Positions 22,001-31,611 of a stretch of 64,000 nt of DNA are shown here, piece after piece. Origin of the DNA: Rhinopomastus cyanomelas (taxonomy: Eukaryota > Chordata > Aves > Bucerotiformes > Rhinopomastidae). The position numbers and the translations under genes were made by a program. The first letter of the stretch is position 1; each line of letters starts with the position of its first letter. The stretch covers positions 124,556 through 188,555 of the forward strand of contig VXBP01004367.1 in NCBI GenBank assembly GCA_013400115.1. The letters are read 5' to 3'. The notes beneath the pieces were generated by a model, which saw only the letters and a program-made list of their open reading frames with translations, was not told where the DNA came from and ran no database searches.

Positions 22001-25000
22001 CCTACGCCTGCAGCTTCGCCAGCCTGGTGCAGAACTGCCTGTCGCTCAGTGAGTTGGTGCTTCTTCGCCCCTGCCAGCTCGCGCTGAGCTTGCTGTGCTC
22101 CCTCATGGTGCTCCTGGCCTTCTCAAAGGCATGAAGGAGCACTTTGGTTTGTTACTTCGTGATGGTGCCTGCGTCTGCATTGAGGAGAAGTTCTGGGGTG
22201 AGGAAATAAGATGGGGGCCTGTTAGCCACTGAAGGGTTAATTTAATAGAGGTTTAATGTGTGGCTTGCAGATGGAACTCTGCGGTGCCACTGTGGCTACC
22301 TCCTCTTGAGCTGGATATCTGTGTCTGACTGTTAATATCAGAAGGACCGTCTTCCCAGTGAGGGTGCCAGAGCCCTGGAAGGGGCTGCCCAGGGGGGTTG
22401 TGGAGTCTCCTTCTCTGGAGATGTTTAAAACCCACCTGGACGTGTTCCTGTGCAACTGGATCCAGGGGATCATCTTCCAAGGTCTCATCCAGTCCCTAAT
22501 GTTCTGTGATTCTGTCTGAAGGATCAGCAGGCATTAAGTTATCAGACTCACCCTAGTGCTGCTGTTGGGACTGCTCACAAAATGCTCTGGTAACTCTTCC
22601 TCTCTCCTTGTAGGTAAAGTCTCTACTAAAGTGTTTTTCACTGCTCTCGCTGTTGTCGGCCTCTTCATTTGCTTTTTTGGACACAGGTTCTGGAAAACAG
22701 GTATTGACTGCTTTAGAGTTTTTCCTTCCTCCCTCCCAAGTCTGCTTGGAATTGAGCTGGGGCTCTTGAGCTTGGAAAAAAGGAGACACTGGGGTCACCT
22801 CATTAATGTTTATGAATCTGTGAAGGGTGGATGTCAGGAGGATGGAGCCAGGCTCTGCTCAGGGGCACCAAATGACAGGACAAGGGGCAGTGGGTGTCAG
22901 CTGGAGCAGAGGAGGTTCCACATCAATCTGAGAAGGAACTTCTTCCCGGTGAGAGTGCCAGACCCCTGGAAGGGGCTGCCCAGGGGGGTTGTGGAGTCTC
23001 CCTCTCTGGAGACATTTAAAACCCACCAGGCCATGTTCCTGTGCGACTGGGTCTTGGTGGTCCTGCTGTGTCTGGTGAACTGGATGATCTTTAGAGGTCC
23101 CTTCCAATCCCTAACGTTCTGTGATTCTGTGAACTGAGCTGTGTGCTTGCCAATGCAGAGAGATGTAATTCTTGGGCTGTTGGAAGTGTTTAAGGACCCC
23201 CCTTTCCAAAACAAAGCATTAGGCTTGGTTCCTGCTCTTCTCAGTCAGTGCCCTGATGTGTTCCTTCCCTGCTGTAACATGAAGACTAGTCTAGAGATGT
23301 GCTGGAGTGGGCCTGGTGTGAAGTGATGCAGCAGCATGCTAAATACCATTTTCTTCTCTAGACTTGTTCTTCATGGGCTTCATATTTGCTGGATTCTTCT
23401 TCTTTGTGTTCATTACGAGGGTAACTGGCCTTGGCTACGACGGTGAGTAGATGTGTCGGGATACCCAGTGCTCCTGAAGTCCTGAATCCCTTAAGTAGAA
23501 TCTCAGTTGTGCTTGCTGCTCACCAGGGTTAGGAAGGACAGGAAGAGATACTCCTGAAACCATAGAAGAGTTTGGGTTGGAAGAGAGGTTCCACATCAAA
23601 GAGGGAAGGAACTTCTTCCCAGTGAGGGTGCCAGAGCCCTGGAAGGGGCTGCCCAGAGGGGTTGTGGAGTCTCCTTCTCTGGAGATGTTTAAAACCCACC
23701 TGGATGTGTTCCTGTGGGACTGGATCTAGGTGGTCCTGCTGTGGCAGTTGGATTGGACTGGATGATGTTGTGAGCTCCCTTCCAATCCCTCCTGTTCTGT
23801 GCTTCCTCCCTACTGGGTGGACTCAGTTCATATAAAATCCAGGTTTCACCTGGAAAATGCAGGTGGAAGGTCTGCACCCTGCAAAAACGAGCTCCTTTTG
23901 TCTCTGCCCAACCTCCATAGTTAGTGATTTCTTGATGTGTTAACTGCTCTGGCTGCCCTGGGAGCTCCAGGTGCACGGCACTGACAGCCCCAGCAGTTGC
24001 AGGGAGCAACAGCTAATCATCTTGGCTGTTTCCAGAGTGGTCTGGAACCAGAGCTGCTGGACTCATTACAGCAGTGACTGAAGTTTTCAGAGTGCTGAAG
24101 CTTCCCTTTCTCTTTTCCAGTGCGTCTTGCTTTGACAGCAGTGGCTGGAGTTCTCGGGGGACTCTGCCTTGTTGCAAGCTGGTGGAGATTTGGCTCTGTC
24201 CTACTCTGCATGTTCATTATTGGACTTGTGCTGGGATTTCTCTTCTCATCAGCTGTCTTCTTCACTCCTCTAGGTACGTACTGCAGTGCTCTGCAGCAGG
24301 GAGCTGTTCCTGCTGCGTTACAGGGACACTGCCGGGCTCGGAGAGGGACCGCACTCTCTGCTTTACCCTAGTGTGGTGCTTAAACTTTCCCTTTGCAGTG
24401 CCAGGAGAAGCAGAGGTGTCCCTGAAGCCTTCTTTCAGTGGTGCTGTCATTAAAGCTGCTTAGGGTGACTGCACTGGTTGGGCAAGGAAGCTGCTTGTCC
24501 TGCAGAGAACTTGCTGAGGCTCTTCCTCCCCAAGCTGCGTGCTGTCTCAGCAGCCTGTGGTACCGGGTGTGCTTCAGGCGCGCACTTGCTGTTGCTCTTG
24601 TTCTGTGTCAAGAACAAGCCTCAGCAGGAAACCTGTAGTGTAGCTCTGAGGCTTCAGGCATTCAGAGGAGCTCTTGCTGTACCCCTCCACTGAACTACAG
24701 TGCGAGGCTCTGGCTACAGCACAGGCAGGGGGATTGGTCTGGATGATCTTTCGAGGTCCCTTCCAGTCCCTAATGTTCTGCCAGCTCTGCTTTGTGATGG
24801 CTGCACTCGCACTGTGCTCGAGTCAGCCTCGTACAGACCGATGATGTTTGTAGATGATCAAACCTATCCAGGCAACAGAATGGCTTCTTACAGGGCAGAG
24901 GCACTCTGGTACCTTCTGTACCTCACCAACAGACCTGTGCTTCTTGGGCAAGGTCTGCTCTCTGAACGTTCAAGTACTGGACCTGTGCTGAACAGGAGCA

Positions 25001-26993
25001 GTGCTGTTCTCATTTTGGGAAACCTTGTTATAACACATCTGAAACAGCCTTTCAGCTCAAAGCTCAGCTGTTCCACTCTGCTCTGGAATCCAGTGTGGGG
25101 AGGGTGAGGAAAGCCAGCAGCAACCCCTTTTAAAACAGAGTTAATTAGCTAACTAATAAATTCCCTGTGGAATATGGTTTCTCTGCAGGAGACTACAGAG
25201 TTTTCCGCGACGACGTTGTGTTCTGGGTGACCTTTTCTTCTGTAGCCTTAATGGTTCCAGTGCTTTTCGTTGGCTGCCCAAGAATGGTAAGTAGCCTTTT
25301 TTTACTGTCCCATCAGGAGGAGGGAGGAAGGTTGATCTGGCTTCATAAAGTACAAAAGACTAATGTTTAGGAGTTGTCATCACACAGCACTAGGGATTGG
25401 AAGGGACCCTGAGAGATCATCCAGTCCAGTCCCCCTGTGTCTTCATGCATAGAACCATCTACGTAGTCTTCATGTACAGAATATTAATGCACAGAAACTA
25501 TGTTAATGTAAGAATTAGTGTTAATGTAATATTAATATTAATGTCAGAATATTAATGTTTTGTGACACCCACCCTTCACAAGTTGCTGTTCACAGAATCA
25601 CACATTAGGGACCTCGGAAGATCATCCAGTCCAATTCCCCTGCCACAGCAGGATCCCCCAGATCCAGTCACACAGGAACATGTCCAGGCAGGTTTTAAAT
25701 GTCTCCAGAGAAGGAGACTCCACAACCCCCCTGGGCAGCCCCTTCCAGGGCTCTGGCACCCTCACTGCTTGGAAGAAGTTCCTTCTCATACTGATGTGGA
25801 ACCTCCTCTGTTCCAGCTGACACCCACTGCCCCTTGTCCTATCATTTGATGCCCCTGAGCAGAGCCTGTCTCCATCCTCCTGACACCCACCCTTCACATA
25901 TTTATCAACATGAATGAGGTCACCCCTCAGTCTCCTTTTCTCCCAGCTCCCTCAGCCTCTCCTCATCAGGGAGGTGCTCCCCTCCCTTCACCATCTCTGT
26001 GGCTCTGCGTTGGACTCTCTGTGTCCTCCTTGAACTGAGGGGCCCACAGGCCTACTTGTGCTCAGTGTCTGTAAGCAGAGGGGTGACTCGTTGCAGAGCA
26101 TCTCCTAACACTTCCTTTGAGTCAACTTCTCCTCTCTTAGGAGGATGTTTGGATAACAGGTTCTGCAGCCCACTTGGAGGAGAACTGATACGAAACGCCA
26201 CCTCAAGGGAGGTGGGAAGGACAGAGTGTTTACTGGTCTCCTAAAGCTCAGTGTTTTTTGCTTCTCCCCCTGTCTAGCTGAACATCCTGGCCTCTGGAGT
26301 AGTAGGCTCTTACACAGTGATCTTAGCTACTGCTTGTTACGTCTACACAAGTCTTGCTTACATCACCTTAAACCTGCTCAGAAGGGTCCTCAATGATGAC
26401 TTCAGCAGAGCTTACACCAACGTGCCGTTAAAAAAAAACGGTGAGTGCTTCAAAAAGGCTTTGTTTTTAAAGCAGTAGTTGGAAATCTTACAGTTGCTTA
26501 GGTTGGAGAGGACCCCTTGAGCTCATGGAATCCAACCAGTAACCCAACTGTACCAGGCCTGTTGCTAAGCCATGTCCTTAGGGTTGAACTTGTAGAGTAG
26601 GGTTGATGGTTGGACTCGATGATCCCAAGGGCCTTTTCCAAAGGGAATGATTCTGATTTTATGATTTCTACTGCTGACCTTGTTCAGTGCTTGTGCTTTC
26701 ACACAGGAATCTTTGTTTTCTCCTCTTCAGACTTCATCATGCTGGCAGTGTGGACAATGCTGGCTCTCGGTGGAGTAACTGTGCAGCTTCGCCAAGAGAG
26801 GAACGAGGTGCCCTTCCCACTGCACCCCTACGTCACCTGGAAGCGGGAAAGGGAGCGCAGAAGCACCAATGTCTTAGACCCCAGCCATCACATCCCTCCC
26901 TTGAGAGAGAGGATTCAGAACAAGCTACTGCATATCAAAGAGCTTTTCCAGAAGCAGCAGCCAGCTGGGGAGAGAACTCCGTTGCTTCTGTAA
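9752..26993 (+). CDS. TM7SF3: TM7SF3, transmembrane 7 superfamily member 3
   Basis: This is a multi-pass membrane protein reported in other vertebrates to be p53-inducible and to protect cells during ER stress. Coding exons are 9752-9821, 14029-14183, 17492-17642, 19268-19388, 19899-20070, 21874-22048, 22614-22700, 23362-23442, 24121-24273, 25189-25286, 26278-26440 and 26731-26993. They join in phase to 562 codons (the human protein is about 570). Residues 1-23 form a leucine-rich signal peptide. Residues 24-280 form the extracellular part with several N-glycosylation sequons (NQTS, NVT, NNS, NTS). Seven hydrophobic segments lie at about 286-305, 311-331, 340-360, 363-385, 397-418, 422-455 and 477-495. 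The C-terminus ERTPLLL is family-typical. A second copy of exon 2 sits at 16155-16309; using both copies would break the frame. The gene is head to head with MED21 and converges on the TDRD5-like gene. Confidence 0.96.
9822..12329. other. TM7SF3 intron 1, 5' part
   Basis: Intronic sequence with no exon recognised. The only repeat seen is a 48-bp plus-strand CR1 tail at 11541-11588. Confidence 0.5.
12330..12715 (+). repeat. CR1 LINE 3' fragment in TM7SF3 intron 1
   Basis: A 5'-truncated CR1 in the same sense as the gene, ending in the word ATTCTGTGA. Confidence 0.9.
13431..13793. repeat. Outward-facing pair of CR1 3' ends (first copy)
   Basis: A minus-strand CR1 3' end (13431-13537) abuts a plus-strand CR1 3' end (13538-13793). 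Both 3' termini point outward. Confidence 0.85.
14029..14183 (+). CDS. TM7SF3: TM7SF3 coding exon 2 (first copy)
   Basis: It encodes residues 24-75, with the conserved block ELSLGKFRNVLLN and two glycosylation sequons. Acceptor CTGCAG and donor GTATGG are intact. Its length of 155 nt is not a multiple of three. Confidence 0.93.
14554..15160 (-). repeat. CR1 LINE 3' region (first copy)
   Basis: About 600 bp of reverse-oriented CR1, with remnants of the end of ORF2 between 14671 and 15156. It runs into the N at 15161. Confidence 0.9.
15557..15919. repeat. Outward-facing pair of CR1 3' ends (second copy)
   Basis: Repeat of the pair at 13431-13793, carried by the tandem block. Confidence 0.85.
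16155..16309 (+). CDS. TM7SF3: Second copy of TM7SF3 exon 2
   Basis: Identical to 14029-14183, including splice sites. If spliced in after the first copy it would be read from phase 0 and meet a stop codon, so only one copy can be used for a full protein. It is most likely an assembly duplicate. Confidence 0.85.
16680..17306 (-). repeat. CR1 LINE 3' region (second copy)
   Basis: The same element as 14554-15160. Here it continues some 20 bp beyond the duplicated block into unique sequence, so this copy shows the intact right flank. Confidence 0.9.
17492..17642 (+). CDS. TM7SF3: TM7SF3 coding exon 3
   Basis: It encodes residues 76-125, including the conserved TTCTWYLRSRDAG region. Bounded by GTCCAG and GTAGGT. 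Confidence 0.94.
17840..18325 (+). repeat. CR1 LINE fragment (older subfamily) in TM7SF3 intron 3
   Basis: CR1 ORF2-end and 3' UTR phrases (for example AAGGCCATGTTGGATGGGGC), diverged from the younger copies. Confidence 0.75.
18333..19094 (+). repeat. Nested CR1 insertion
   Basis: An older CR1 (18333-18462 and 18803-19094) is interrupted by a younger CR1 3' end (18463-18800) in the same orientation. The older copy resumes at the expected internal point. Confidence 0.75.
19268..19388 (+). CDS. TM7SF3: TM7SF3 coding exon 4
   Basis: It encodes PVPGGCNLEFDLEVDPNIYL and onward to about residue 166, one of the most conserved parts of the ectodomain. Confidence 0.95.
19389..19898. other. TM7SF3 intron 4
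   Basis: No repeat or RNA gene was recognised. The long minus-strand open frame across this intron and the next exon is treated as chance. Confidence 0.5.
19899..20070 (+). CDS. TM7SF3: TM7SF3 coding exon 5
   Basis: It encodes residues 166-223 with SRWRLQYDVYQYFLPEHDLS. The acceptor GCAGAG offers two AG choices 2 nt apart; only the first keeps the frame. Confidence 0.94.
20283..21505 (+). repeat. Two CR1 LINE fragments in TM7SF3 intron 5
   Basis: 20283-20585 and about 20590-21505 both carry decayed reverse-transcriptase-end and 3' UTR phrases of CR1 in the sense of the gene. They are old copies with broken frames. Confidence 0.75.
21506..21712 (+). repeat. CR1 LINE 3' fragment
   Basis: A short younger CR1 tail ending GTTCTGTGATT, directly following the older copies. 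Confidence 0.88.
21874..22048 (+). CDS. TM7SF3: TM7SF3 coding exon 6
   Basis: It encodes residues 224-281, including the conserved SLPGQGVIYNVIV and a final cysteine-containing stretch before the first membrane segment. Confidence 0.95.
22335..22520 (+). repeat. CR1 LINE 3' fragment
   Basis: CR1 tail in the sense of the gene, 5'-truncated at a GAAGGACCGTCTTCCC word. Confidence 0.88.
22614..22700 (+). CDS. TM7SF3: TM7SF3 coding exon 7 (membrane segment 1)
   Basis: It encodes residues 282-310 with hydrophobic segment FFTALAVVGLFICFF followed by GHRFWKT. Confidence 0.95.
22752..23136 (+). repeat. CR1 LINE 3' fragment
   Basis: About 385 bp of CR1 3' end in TM7SF3 intron 7, ending GTGATTCTGTGA. 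Confidence 0.9.
23362..23442 (+). CDS. TM7SF3: TM7SF3 coding exon 8 (membrane segment 2)
   Basis: It encodes residues 311-337, very rich in phenylalanine (FAGFFFFVFITR). Confidence 0.94.
23583..23805 (+). repeat. CR1 LINE 3' fragment
   Basis: CR1 3' end in the sense of the gene within intron 8. Confidence 0.88.
24121..24273 (+). CDS. TM7SF3: TM7SF3 coding exon 9 (membrane segments 3 and 4)
   Basis: It encodes residues 338-388, with two hydrophobic helices separated by SWWRFGS and ending FFTPL. Confidence 0.95.
24274..25188. other. TM7SF3 intron 9
   Basis: Contains a 59-bp plus-strand CR1 tail at 24724-24782. Nothing else was recognised. Confidence 0.5.
25189..25286 (+). CDS. TM7SF3: TM7SF3 coding exon 10 (membrane segment 5)
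   Basis: It encodes residues 389-421 with the DDVVFWVTFSSVALMVPV helix. Donor GTAAGT is consensus. Confidence 0.95.
25378..26055 (-). repeat. Two minus-strand CR1 LINE fragments in TM7SF3 intron 10
   Basis: 25378-25433 is a short tail. 25592-26055 is a longer copy that includes ORF2-end remnants. Between them, 25477-25560 is AT-rich with repeated TTAATG words. Confidence 0.85.
26278..26440 (+). CDS. TM7SF3: TM7SF3 coding exon 11 (membrane segment 6)
   Basis: It encodes residues 422-475, including SYTVILATACYVYTSLAYI. It ends in a run of eight A's, coding Lys-Lys-Asn, just before donor GTGAGT. Confidence 0.95.
26486..26666. repeat. Outward-facing pair of diverged CR1 ends
   Basis: A minus-strand fragment (26486-26581) abuts a plus-strand 3' end (26582-26666) only 65 bp before the last TM7SF3 exon. 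Confidence 0.65.
26731..26993 (+). CDS. TM7SF3: TM7SF3 coding exon 12 (membrane segment 7 and cytoplasmic tail)
   Basis: It encodes residues 476-562: a last hydrophobic helix, then a basic tail with KREREERR-like residues (KRERERRSTNVLDPSHHIPP) and the terminal ERTPLLL. The stop TAA is at 26991-26993. Confidence 0.96.
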
Positions 26994-28720
26994 CCTGCCA
27001 AAAGACGGGCAGGAACAGAGAGGAAGAAGCTGGGTTTGGTGAGACGAGCGATCACCAGTGGTGCAGATTTGCTGCTGCTGATCTGTCCTGCTTTGCCCAG
27101 CCTGGAAGAGAAGTTACCTGTCCAGTACACTACACGCTGTTTGGTGACTCTGTCCTCAGCAGTCCAGTGTGACTGCAGCAGCCTGGACCTGTGGCAGAGT
27201 GCAGGTGTTTTACCTTGTGCTGGTCTGGTGTGATCTGTAGGTGTTGGATGTACAAAGCAGCTGCTAGAAGCAACCTGTACGAGTCTCCCTTGTGGCACTG
27301 AAAACCCTGCTCCTCTGGAAGGTGCACAGGATGTTGTGAGGACAGAAGGCCCCCGCACACAGAAGGAGGAGCCGTAGCAGGAACTGAGGGATCACAGTCT
27401 AACACCGGTACTGCAGACACTTGTTTCCCAGAACTGTTGCTGAACCTCAACAGCTAAACTGACTTGAACCTGAGGTAACTGTTGTAAGCTCCTCAGCTGG
27501 TAACAGAAGGCGCTCCCTTCCTTTTGGATGGTTCGGTAGCGAGCTGGTCATGTGCCCTGGCAGAGATGGCTAGTAAGAGAATACAAGGGGCTTGCTTCCT
27601 TCTTCGCCTCAGGAGCAGCCTGTGTCTGGCTTCTGCTCTGCCAGAATCCTTTTTGATTGCACAGAGAAGAACCAAGGTCTTCCCAGGCAGTGGGAGGTGC
27701 TCTTCCAGAATTGGCTGAAACACCGCTTTTAATCGGGACGGCTTTCAGTTTTGCCTTTCTAGGGGTGAAAGCAGCATCGGGCTAGCGGAACACTGGCCAG
27801 GACCCCTGACTGTGTTCCTTACAAACCCGGATTGCTTCTGCCCCAGGTAAGGTAAGGGACCACTCCTGTGATCTTGTGGGGTGGCTTCACTCCCTTCAGG
27901 AAGCCCCAGCAGCCCTCTTCCACACGTAGGCTGGAGCGTTGTGAGGCTGCTCTTGGCTGCTGTGCACTTCACAGTCCATGGCCAGTCCTGGTGTTCGGGT
28001 TCAGTGTTGACCTGTTGGGGATTAAATGATGGCTGATGTCTCATCCTGTGTCTGGACAGGGGTAAGGGGACTTCTTCTCTTCTATACCTTTAGTGTGGAC
28101 AGCTGTGCTCTCTAAAGGTGAGCGGTGGGTTTGCTGCCAGAAGGGAACCACCACGAGTGAATCCCTTGGTGGTGGGAAGTTCAAGTCTCGGCCACCACTT
28201 TAAATTCTCAGTAGCAAAGTAAGAAACAAACAACTTTGTAAGGAAACTGCAAAAAGAACTAGGTGGGAATTGAGTTGAAAAACACCCTGGCAAATAGAGA
28301 GTCACCAATGACTTCAGAACTACTTAACTAGCCCTTTCTCTAAGAGGTGTGAAAGCTTAATGACACCATCTGAGGTGGGTGAGCTCATCTGGTGGTCAGT
28401 GAGAGCCCACATGACTCCTTGGTGCTGAAACATCTGCCCCAAACAGCAGAACAAGGCTGAAATTCTGGGATCTGGGTCCTGATGTGGGAGTAAACAAGGA
28501 GCCCTTTGCGTGGCCTGCCCTCACGGCACTGACACGGAGCACGTCTTCGCGCGCGGCGGCGCGCAGCAGACACTTGGCTGGTGTACGGATCGCTCTTGAA
28601 CCCGTTTACGTGGCTGGTTGGGTTGGTTTTTTAATAACTGCTGTGATTAGCTTTGTGGGAGGAAAAAGTTGAACCCTCATTTTCTATCTCTTTTATAATA
28701 AATGTGTTTTGGAAGAACAT
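26994..28720 (+). other. TM7SF3: TM7SF3 3' UTR
   Basis: About 1.7 kb of repeat-free sequence from the stop codon to the poly(A) signal. A short CpG-dense patch lies at 28535-28570. Confidence 0.7.
28697..28702 (+). terminator. TM7SF3: TM7SF3 poly(A) signal AATAAA
   Basis: AATAAA followed by a GT-rich stretch (AATGTGTTTTGG) is the first good signal after the stop codon. Confidence 0.65.
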
Positions 28721-28884
28721 GGGGATTGAAGCAGTCTCTCTGAATTCAGCGATGCTCCTTGCAGCTCCTTCTAGGAGATCTTACGCCGATTAAACCATGG
28801 TGGGAGTGTTGTGGTCGTGCTTGTGGTGTCACGTGGAGATAATTCGGCGTTTCTGTGCTCCAAATTTTGAGTATTAATTTTGAT

Positions 28885-29126
28885 AAATTGGGGTGCGAGC
28901 TGGAACAAAGGAGGTTCCCAATCAATGAGAAGGACCTTCTTCCCAGTGAGGGTGACAGAGCCCTGGAAGGGGCTGCCCAGGGGGTTGTGGAGTCTCCTTC
29001 TCTGGAGACATTTAAGACCTGCCAGGACATGTTCCTGTGTGACTTGGTCTGGGTGATCCTGCTGTGACAGGTGGATTGGACTGGGTGATCTTTTGAGATC
29101 CCTTCCAATCCCTGATGCTCTGTGAT
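28885..29126 (+). repeat. CR1 LINE 3' fragment between convergent genes
   Basis: A 5'-truncated CR1 lying between the TM7SF3 poly(A) site and the presumed 3' end of the TDRD5-like gene. Confidence 0.88.
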
Positions 29127-29438
29127 ACCACAAGACCTGCTCTGCTGGCTTTCCCCTTAATTCTTACCCATCCACACTGCACCACCATCGCTATGGTGTA
29201 AGGTGAACACTCAGATCCCTCCCTAGCAAAGAAGGCCACCCCCCTGCCTCTGCCTTCTGTAAAGATGGCAGCCTTTGGTTGCAGGGCCCCAGGCAGGAGT
29301 CATCCCACTGCATTTCTGTGATGGCCACTCAAGAGCCTCCAGCCCCTCCTGTGAGCTCCCCATGCTGTGTGTAGTGGTGTAGAGGCCATTCAGCTGGGCT
29401 AGTGATCACATCACCTTGTTGGTCAGAACTCAGACACA

Positions 29439-29444
29439 GTTTAA
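29439..29444 (-). terminator. Possible poly(A) signal of the TDRD5-like gene (ATTAAA)
   Basis: On the minus strand this reads ATTAAA, followed about 25 nt on by a GT-rich segment. It is the best hexamer downstream of the last candidate exon. Confidence 0.3.
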
Positions 29445-29884
29445 TAGATCATTGTGCTTCAATAGCACAGAGCCATCACCAGCCTGGGGAACACAGCTGC
29501 AGGCATGGAAAGATCCAGGGCCAGCCTGGGGCAGCAGCACAACAGAAGGCACAGGGTGCTGCCTGGAACATGCTGCTCCTGCCACTGAACCCCCTGTGCA
29601 ACCAGGATCCCAAAAAAGCCCCAGTGCCCCATGGCGTTGGCTCCATCAATACAAGGGTCACACCAAGGGGTTGGGGGGCAAGAGGGGAACTGTGCATGAG
29701 GTGTGCGTGTCCAGCACAGCTCCAGGGATGAAGATGCCCTAATGTGCCTGCTCCCTGGGCTGGGTGTGATGCCGCCACATCCCCAGACCTCACTGGCAAA
29801 GGAGCCCACCCAAGGGAGCGGTGCATGGCCCTTGGGCATCCCCAGGCCTTTCAAGCCATGAACAAAGCAATTAACAGCAGAGTT

Positions 29885-30115
29885 CTACAGAGAGTGTTTG
29901 CTGCTCCAGGCAGCCTTCCTTGGCAGCTGCTCCAACTTCACCCCTCTTCTCAGAGTTTTCCTCAGGCTGGGGAACCACTGCAAGTAGCCCCTGGGAGTGG
30001 CCAAGCGTGCAGCTGCCACCACAGGATGGCAGGAGGGACAATTCCCAGGACAGCCCCTGGTTTGGAGGACCAGCTCTTCTGTGGCTGTGTCACTGTCCAC
30101 AGCTAGAGATTCCTG
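29885..30115 (-). CDS. Candidate C-terminal exon of the TDRD5-like gene
   Basis: An acceptor CACCTGCAG precedes an open frame in the required phase 0, giving 76 residues that begin QESLAVDSDTATEELVL and end at TAG (29887-29885). I see no firm homology, as TDRD5 tails are poorly conserved. It could instead be 3' UTR, with the true terminal exon elsewhere between 29.4 and 31.3 kb. Confidence 0.3.
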   Translation of the reverse strand, partial: QESLAVDSDTATEELVLQTRGCPGNCPSCHPVVAAARLATPRGYLQWFPSLRKTLRRGVKLEQLPRKAAWSSKHSL

Positions 30116-31145
30116 CTGCAGGTGAAGGTCTGGCTCACCCTTCCAGCCCATGGAAAGCAGGAGAACACTGAACATACAAGGCCACCGGGTTCAGTTCCAT
30201 GAATCCCTAAGAACAAGCAGCAACACAACCTCCTGTTACCATCAAGAAATGAAGAGGATTCTGTTACCTCAGAATGAAGAGGATTCTGCCTATTTCTAGT
30301 AGGTTCCACGAGAGAGATGGGCCTCTCACAAATGCTGCCTGCACTGCACAAGCTGCTGCCGTGGCTGTGCTGCCCAGCTTCGTACATTTCAGCCACAAAG
30401 CAAGAGATGTCTTAACTGAGACCATTTCTGTAACTCAGTTTGGTTCTGCTGTTAGAATCTTCAATGTTTGGAGCAGGAAAGGCCAAAACAATTACAGAAT
30501 CACAAAACTACTGAGACTGGAAAAGACCTTGGAGCTCATCCAGCCCAGCCCCGGACCTAACATCACCACATCAGCCAGACCAGGGCACTAAGTGCCACAG
30601 CCAGGCTGTCCTTCAACACCTCCAGGGATGGGGACTCCACCACCTCCCCTGGCAAAAATTAACAACCCTGATCTTTGTAAAACTGCTTCTGAGACACTGA
30701 GAGAAAATACAACAGCAGCCACTGAATGTAATCAACCTGCTGTCATTAACTCTCTGCATGGATTGGGGGGCACCTGAAGAGGACTAGGAGACCCTGCTGG
30801 AATTAACAAGAGTCCAGCACCTAGACATCTCCTGATTTCATCTCGGCTTGTCCTTATGCTGAGAGCACCTAGAGCTGTTCTGCTTTTCCCTACTACTTAC
30901 ACAAGGCGTGCATCACCGTGAGATGACACCACAGGTCTAAAAACCTTCATCAAAGCAGCATCCTAATCCACTGCTCAAAGACAGGCTGAAAATAACCTGC
31001 TTTACCAGACCAGATCGATGATAATCTGTGCTGAGAAAGAAAGCCACTCCCAGAGAGTCAGGTACCATGGGAGGCTGCCACAAAATGCTCAGCTAGGGGA
31101 CTACTGGAAACAGGAGCTTTGCTCTTCACAGCACCACTTGCTTTT
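30116..31145. other. Presumed last intron of the TDRD5-like gene
   Basis: No firm exon is seen. It includes a diverged minus-strand CR1 fragment at 30494-30655. Confidence 0.45.
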
Positions 31146-31330
31146 GAGTTGGTCTAGGTGATCCTGCCAATGGCAGGGGGACTGGACTAGATGGTCTGTG
31201 GAGATCCCTTCCTGTCCCTAATGTTCTGTGGAGATGCCTTCCAGTCCCTAATGTTCTGTGGAGATCCCTTCCAATCCCTAATGATGGTCTGTGGAGATCC
31301 CTTCCAGTCCCTAATGTGATCTGTGATCAA
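31146..31330 (+). repeat. CR1 3' end with a 30-bp tail minisatellite
   Basis: A CR1 tail whose last 30 bp (word TCTGTGGAGATCCCTTCC plus 12 bases) is repeated about four times at 31195-31224, 31225-31254, 31255-31287 and 31288-31319. Confidence 0.85.
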
Positions 31331-31410
31331 GCTGAAGAGCAGCCCATTCCAGGCACCCAACCCCTCCTCTCCCTGCCCTGCTTTTCAGCAGCACACGCCG
31401 CTCTCCTGAC

Positions 31411-31611
31411 CTGGGAGGGAATGTTCTCCTTGCACATACAAGCGTGGCCCACATCACTCAAGACGTGGTGGAGGTAGACGTCTTCCTCTTTGGACGTGTC
31501 ACACAGAAAGAGATGCAAGACGCCGTTCACGTACTCATCCACGAAGCCCACGAGCAGGCTGGTGCCACACAGCTCCTGAAACAGGAACGTTGCTGCCCTG
31601 GACCACGCACC
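31411..31611 (-). CDS. TDRD5-like Tudor exon d
   Basis: It encodes FQELCGTSLLVGFVDEYVNG, LHLFLCDTSKEEDVYLHHVL and CMCKENIPSQ, the staphylococcal-nuclease-like part of the extended Tudor fold. Donor GTCAGG, phase 0. Confidence 0.85.

Noticed and set aside
28484..28672. Plus-strand 62-codon frame with a hydrophobic end near the TM7SF3 poly(A) site
   Set aside because: It is short, lies in the 3' UTR, and has no splice or family support.
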